Part shown: positions 6,755 to 9,084 of the stretch, one piece after another
Layout of the letters: each line of letters begins with the position of its first letter
Position numbering within the stretch: the stretch's first letter is position 1
Origin: an uncultured Prevotella sp.
Lineage (GTDB): Bacteria > Bacteroidota > Bacteroidia > Bacteroidales > Bacteroidaceae
Assembly: GCA_945863825.1 (NCBI GenBank)
Contig: CAMBBY010000023.1
Span: forward strand, 1-9,084
Direction: 5' to 3'
DNA: 9,084 bases
Notes under the pieces: model-generated
The model's input: only the letters and a program-made list of their open reading frames with translations
Database searches by the model: none
What the model was told of the DNA's origin: nothing
Made by a program: the position numbers and the translations under genes

Positions 6755-8107
6755 ATGGATAGATTCGATTTCTATAAGATGAATAAAGATCGAGAAGAAG
6801 CATTATGGAGGGATGCAATCATAATTTTTGACACATCTTCTATTGGTTCTATGTACTATCTTGTTGAAAATGACAGGAAAGCATTATGTGACATTCTTAG
6901 TTATCTGAAGGACAAAATCGTAATTCCAGCTCAAGTGATGTATGAATACAAAAAGAATAGAAATAAATTTATACAAAACCCAATAGTCGAGCGTTATGGT
7001 ACCCCTAAGTGGTACTCTGACTCCACATTGTCTGATAATCTGCGTAATTTCTTTAATGATTATAAATCGTCACCACATTTCCATCCATATTTTGATGCTG
7101 AGGCAAAGAAATTATTTGAGGAGAAATTACATGACTATTGTTCTTCATTGTCCGATATGAAAAAAATAGTGAAGGAACAACATGAAAAACGTAAAGGAGA
7201 GATTTCTCTTATGTCAAAGACTGACGAAATTCTAGAATCCATTGAGAAAATGAATATTAGAAAACCATTCTCTTTTTCTGAGCTTATGGAGATTGCGAAA
7301 GATGGTGAATTTAGGGCGAGAAATACACTCCCTCCTGGTTATATGGATGTAGATAAAAAGATCGGACTTCAAAAATATGGAGACTTGATTGTATGGAAGG
7401 AACTCTTGGCTGAGGCAATTAAGCAAAAGAAGCCGGTAATTTTTGTTTGTGATGATACCGAAAAAGGGGACTATTATGAAATTCATAAATCGGGTACGCC
7501 CCCATCAACTCCAAGACATGAACTTATCAAAGAATTTTTTGACTGTACAGGAGGATTAGATATTTGGTTCTATACATGTGCACAGTTTATTGAACATTTG
7601 GAAACACATTATAAAGACTCTACCATTCTTCCTTTATTTGATGGACTTGAAGCAGTAAAAGATGTTTTGGCATATCAAAGTCTATCTAAATCACATAAAC
7701 TAACAGATAAAGATCTTGCAGTTGTTAAGTGCAAGCGATGTGGCCAGATATTCGAAATAGATCTTTCCGATTATGATATTGAGTGGTCTAGTAATGGATG
7801 TGACGAAAGAGGAATGGGTGCTGAAGAAGAATGGGGCGCAGATATTGAAACTTGTTGTCCAATGTGTGATAACGAAGTGAAGATTACTTTGTCTGTTTGG
7901 GAATATCCTGTTGGAGCAGTCAACTACACATCGAGCGATAGTGAGGGCGCATTCCTAATAAAATGTCCAGACCCTGGTAGATATTTTGATGTCCACGATG
8001 GAGAGGAACCGTGTATTATGTGTGGCAGAATGGCGCATCTTGATTGCAATGATATGTGTGAGGAATGCCATGATGAGATAGAATGGAAGATGAGCAGAGA
8101 TGACTAA
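6755..8107 (+). CDS. PIN-like nuclease (PIN_8/DUF4935 type) with two C-terminal zinc-binding clusters
   Basis: This 450-residue protein starts with a PIN-like domain of the DUF4935 type (about residues 15-290). The expected acidic metal ligands are visible: Asp26 in IIFDTSS, Glu64 in IPAQVMYEY, Asp210 in YGDLIVWKEL, and Asp233/Asp234 in IFVCDD. PIN domains are metal-dependent RNases or nickases. The C-terminus adds two zinc sites: CKRC (Cys326/329) paired with CPMC (Cys368/371), and CIMC (Cys420/423) paired with CEEC (Cys435/438). These may bind nucleic acid or a partner. The gene follows the HNH gene after 54 bases that contain a hairpin and a weak near-match to the Bacteroides -7 element (TATTTTG, 6726-6732). 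It may therefore be read from the shared promoter or have its own. No antitoxin-like gene adjoins it, so a classical VapBC pair is unlikely. Base composition is markedly AT-rich, suggesting transfer. Confidence 0.82.
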   Translation: MDRFDFYKMNKDREEALWRDAIIIFDTSSIGSMYYLVENDRKALCDILSYLKDKIVIPAQVMYEYKKNRNKFIQNPIVERYGTPKWYSDSTLSDNLRNFFNDYKSSPHFHPYFDAEAKKLFEEKLHDYCSSLSDMKKIVKEQHEKRKGEISLMSKTDEILESIEKMNIRKPFSFSELMEIAKDGEFRARNTLPPGYMDVDKKIGLQKYGDLIVWKELLAEAIKQKKPVIFVCDDTEKGDYYEIHKSGTPPSTPRHELIKEFFDCTGGLDIWFYTCAQFIEHLETHYKDSTILPLFDGLEAVKDVLAYQSLSKSHKLTDKDLAVVKCKRCGQIFEIDLSDYDIEWSSNGCDERGMGAEEEWGADIETCCPMCDNEVKITLSVWEYPVGAVNYTSSDSEGAFLIKCPDPGRYFDVHDGEEPCIMCGRMAHLDCNDMCEECHDEIEWKMSRDD

Positions 8108-8139
8108 AAAAAGCCCCACCGACATCACGTCGGCGAGGC
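8106..8139 (-). terminator. Intrinsic terminator of the minus-strand gene pair
   Basis: Read on the minus strand, an 11-position GC-rich stem (8129-8139 with 8113-8123, two mismatches, 5-base loop) is followed by seven T residues (complement of 8106-8112). This is a classical rho-independent terminator for the two minus-strand genes. On the plus strand no T-tract follows the stem, so it is not a full terminator for the PIN gene. The T-tract overlaps the last two bases of the PIN gene's TAA stop. Confidence 0.8.
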
Positions 8140-8160
8140 ACATCCATAAAGACTCATTTG

Positions 8161-8301
8161 TTATTTGCTTCTTTTGCCAGTCTTCTGGCTGAGAGCACTT
8201 CCTGCGACACTCTTGGAACTACTGCCATAGCGACCATCCTTGAGAATCTTAGAAGCTGTAGAAGCAACCTTGGCTGAAGTTGTTTTGGTATTCTTTACCA
8301 T
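8161..8301 (-). CDS. Small basic Ala/Ser/Lys-rich protein, 46 residues, unknown function
   Basis: This minus-strand ATG (8299-8301) to TAA (8161-8163) frame encodes 46 residues. It begins MVKNTKTTSAKVASTASKIL, continues KDGRYGSSSKSVAGSALSQK and ends TGKRSK. The order (KVAS-ASKIL, KDGRYG, SKSVAGSALSQ) matches a small uncharacterised protein type that I have seen in diverse bacteria; this is memory, not a search result. The protein is very basic and low in complexity, without cysteines or a membrane segment, so nucleic-acid binding is plausible but unproven. It lies 93 bases downstream of the HNH-like zinc gene on the same strand and just before a good terminator, so the two probably form a small operon. 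Its size makes automatic annotation likely to miss it. Confidence 0.75.
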   Translation of the reverse strand: MVKNTKTTSAKVASTASKILKDGRYGSSSKSVAGSALSQKTGKRSK

Positions 8302-8355
8302 AGCGTTCAAATTTTAAGGTTTGACTCGTGACAACCTGCCCCTGTCACCTTAGGG

Positions 8356-8375
8356 CTCTTCGCTCAGGCGGAGAG
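8356..8375. other. Hairpin in the gap between the two minus-strand genes
   Basis: Bases 8356-8363 pair with 8368-8375 (8 pairs, one T-G wobble in the plus sense) around the loop TCAG. In the minus-strand transcript the wobble becomes a C-A mismatch. Nearby, GTGACA and TGTCAC can also pair around a 9-base loop. The 93-base gap (8302-8394) is GC-rich compared with its surroundings and looks structured. It could protect or regulate the downstream small gene; no known riboswitch class is recognised. Confidence 0.35.
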
Positions 8376-8394
8376 AATGCCGAGGTTCTTAGCC

Positions 8395-8676
8395 TCAGAG
8401 ATTGCTTGGAACAGGTACTAACTGTGCATCAACCTCAAACACGTCTGTACGAGTGTTGCAGCTTTTGCACAGAGGTACAATATACCAACTCTTGTCACTA
8501 CTATAAGCTTTCTGGACATGAGCACCTACAAGGTTGCTACGACCAGACAACTTACAATCAGTTGCCGAACATCTCGAAGCGGTCTTTCCACTCTTGTCCT
8601 CCCAGTAATCAAGCCAGGAGTCGTAACCTGCTGGACTTGAAAAACGGCTGGATCCGTTTACATTTTTTACTAGCAT
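8395..8676 (-). CDS. Small HNH-like zinc-binding protein
   Basis: This 93-residue protein begins MLVKNVNG, followed by GYDSWLDYWED. It then shows a treble-clef-like zinc pattern: Cys36-x4-Cys41, His53 in GAHVQK, and Cys70-x2-Cys73-Asn74 in PLCKSCN. The His between two Cys pairs and the final Cys-Asn resemble a compact HNH nuclease core, but the usual Asp before the His is Ala here. It may be a degenerate HNH fold that binds nucleic acid rather than cuts it. Upstream in-frame starts exist at 8700 (ATG) and 8718 (GTG). The ATG at 8676 is preferred because it gives the KNVNG start I associate with this type of protein and avoids a non-conserved-looking leader. It precedes the 46-residue basic gene on the same strand and is transcribed away from the truncated sigma-like gene. 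Confidence 0.78.
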   Translation of the reverse strand: MLVKNVNGSSRFSSPAGYDSWLDYWEDKSGKTASRCSATDCKLSGRSNLVGAHVQKAYSSDKSWYIVPLCKSCNTRTDVFEVDAQLVPVPSNL

Positions 8677-8752
8677 AATATTATATTTTTTAATGAGCAT
8701 TCTTCGTTGAACACTCACTCATATACCAAAACCGTTAGTTTCTGAAGAAATA

Positions 8753-9038
8753 ATGAACAAAAATGAGACCATTATAGTAGATGGCGTTCAACTTCTGCGT
8801 ATAATAGCCAATAAAGATAAGGACAAACAATCTGCTGAAAATGCCCTTGATCTTTTCATTGGGCATTTTTACCCCTTAATAAACGCAAATGTTGAAATAC
8901 AAGCCAGTAAATTAGGATATAATGAGAAAGTTGCTTTTGAAGCAATTCAATGTGCTTTCAACAAAGTATGGATGTATCCGTCTTTTGATATGAGAAAAGC
9001 GCATACCAAGAATCCGGAGAAAGCAATAACTATTTGGC
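8753..9038 (+). CDS. Truncated gene, sigma-70 family-like N-terminal part (region 2)
   Basis: An ATG at 8753 opens a frame that runs without a stop to the end of the window, but only 8753-9038 (about 95 residues) is real sequence because an adapter follows. The pattern ALDLFIGHFYPLI, then EKVAFEAIQCAFNKVW, YPSFD and KAITIW, resembles sigma factor region 2 (core binding and -10 melting), where a helical LF--YP-LI segment is followed by a Q--F-KVW helix and a W. The fit is by eye only, so a distant or different helical protein is possible. The gene diverges from the HNH-like gene across 76 bases. If it is a sigma factor it could control the adjacent island or belong to a mobile element. The 3' end is missing. 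Confidence 0.5.
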
Positions 9039-9084
9039 CTGTCTCTTATACACATCTCCGAGCCCACGAGACTAAGGCGAATCT
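9039..9084. other. Illumina Nextera adapter and index, not biological
   Basis: Bases 9039-9057 read CTGTCTCTTATACACATCT, the transposase mosaic end. They are followed by CCGAGCCCACGAGAC (9058-9072), the index TAAGGCGA (9073-9080, the N701 i7 index), and ATCT, the start of the P7 flank. In the sigma-like frame this is translated as VSYTHLRAHETKANL, a well-known contaminant peptide. It should be trimmed before any annotation. Confidence 0.99.

Noticed and set aside
6755..8107. VapC toxin of a toxin-antitoxin pair
   Set aside because: The protein is 450 residues, far above VapC size, carries zinc clusters, and no small antitoxin gene lies next to it.
8302..8320. AAAATTTG on the minus strand as a Bacteroides -7 promoter element for the 46-residue gene
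   Set aside because: It lies only about 6 bases before the start codon and no -33 element is found at proper spacing.
8328..8678. Plus-strand 116-residue frame
   Set aside because: It is the antisense shadow of the HNH-like zinc gene, which has a coherent Cys/His pattern; the plus-strand product looks random.
1..9038. CRISPR array, tRNA, rRNA, insertion sequence or retron RNA
   Set aside because: No regularly spaced repeats, tRNA-like fold, rRNA-like stretch, transposase or reverse transcriptase was seen on either strand.
9039..9084. C-terminal extension VSYTHLRAHETKANL of the sigma-like protein
   Set aside because: It is translated adapter sequence, not biology.

Overview
The window looks like chromosomal or mobile accessory DNA from a Bacteroidota species, most likely of the Bacteroidales (Bacteroides/Prevotella type). 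The reasons are the absence of Shine-Dalgarno motifs before almost every start codon, the protein style, and the tight one-strand gene packing. This placement is an inference from style. The last 46 bases (9039-9084) are not biological: they are an Illumina Nextera adapter with an index. The real sequence ends at 9038, which marks the right end as the end of an assembled contig.

Region 1 (1-2093) holds ordinary metabolic genes: the tail of an unrecognised protein, a complete PLP-dependent class I/II aminotransferase, and a WbuC-family cupin broken by a one-base deletion. A strong hairpin with an alternative pairing partner lies between the aminotransferase and the cupin. The DNA is fairly GC-rich here; one 60-base sample in the aminotransferase is about 62% GC.

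Region 2 (2106-8107) is a five-gene block on the plus strand that reads as an anti-phage defence island. Its genes are an unrecognised 415-residue charged protein, a 79-residue stand-alone helicase-associated (HA) domain protein, an ABC-type AAA ATPase, an HNH nuclease that overlaps the ATPase gene by 14 bases, and a PIN-like nuclease with two C-terminal zinc-binding clusters. The ATPase/HNH pair resembles Septu (PtuA/PtuB). In such systems the ATPase is thought to hold the nuclease in check and release it on infection. The three genes around the pair are not part of textbook Septu, so this may be an extended or undescribed version. The DNA becomes much more AT-rich, about 30-32% GC in samples from the PIN gene.

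Region 3 (8106-9038) has two small genes on the minus strand: an HNH-like zinc protein followed by a 46-residue basic Ala/Ser/Lys-rich protein that is too short for most gene finders. They end at a good intrinsic terminator that overlaps the stop codon of the PIN gene. Diverging from them is the start of a gene whose visible part resembles region 2 of an RNA polymerase sigma factor. It is cut off by the adapter. No stretch longer than 300 bases lacks a gene, and no rRNA, tRNA, CRISPR array, transposase or integrase was seen.
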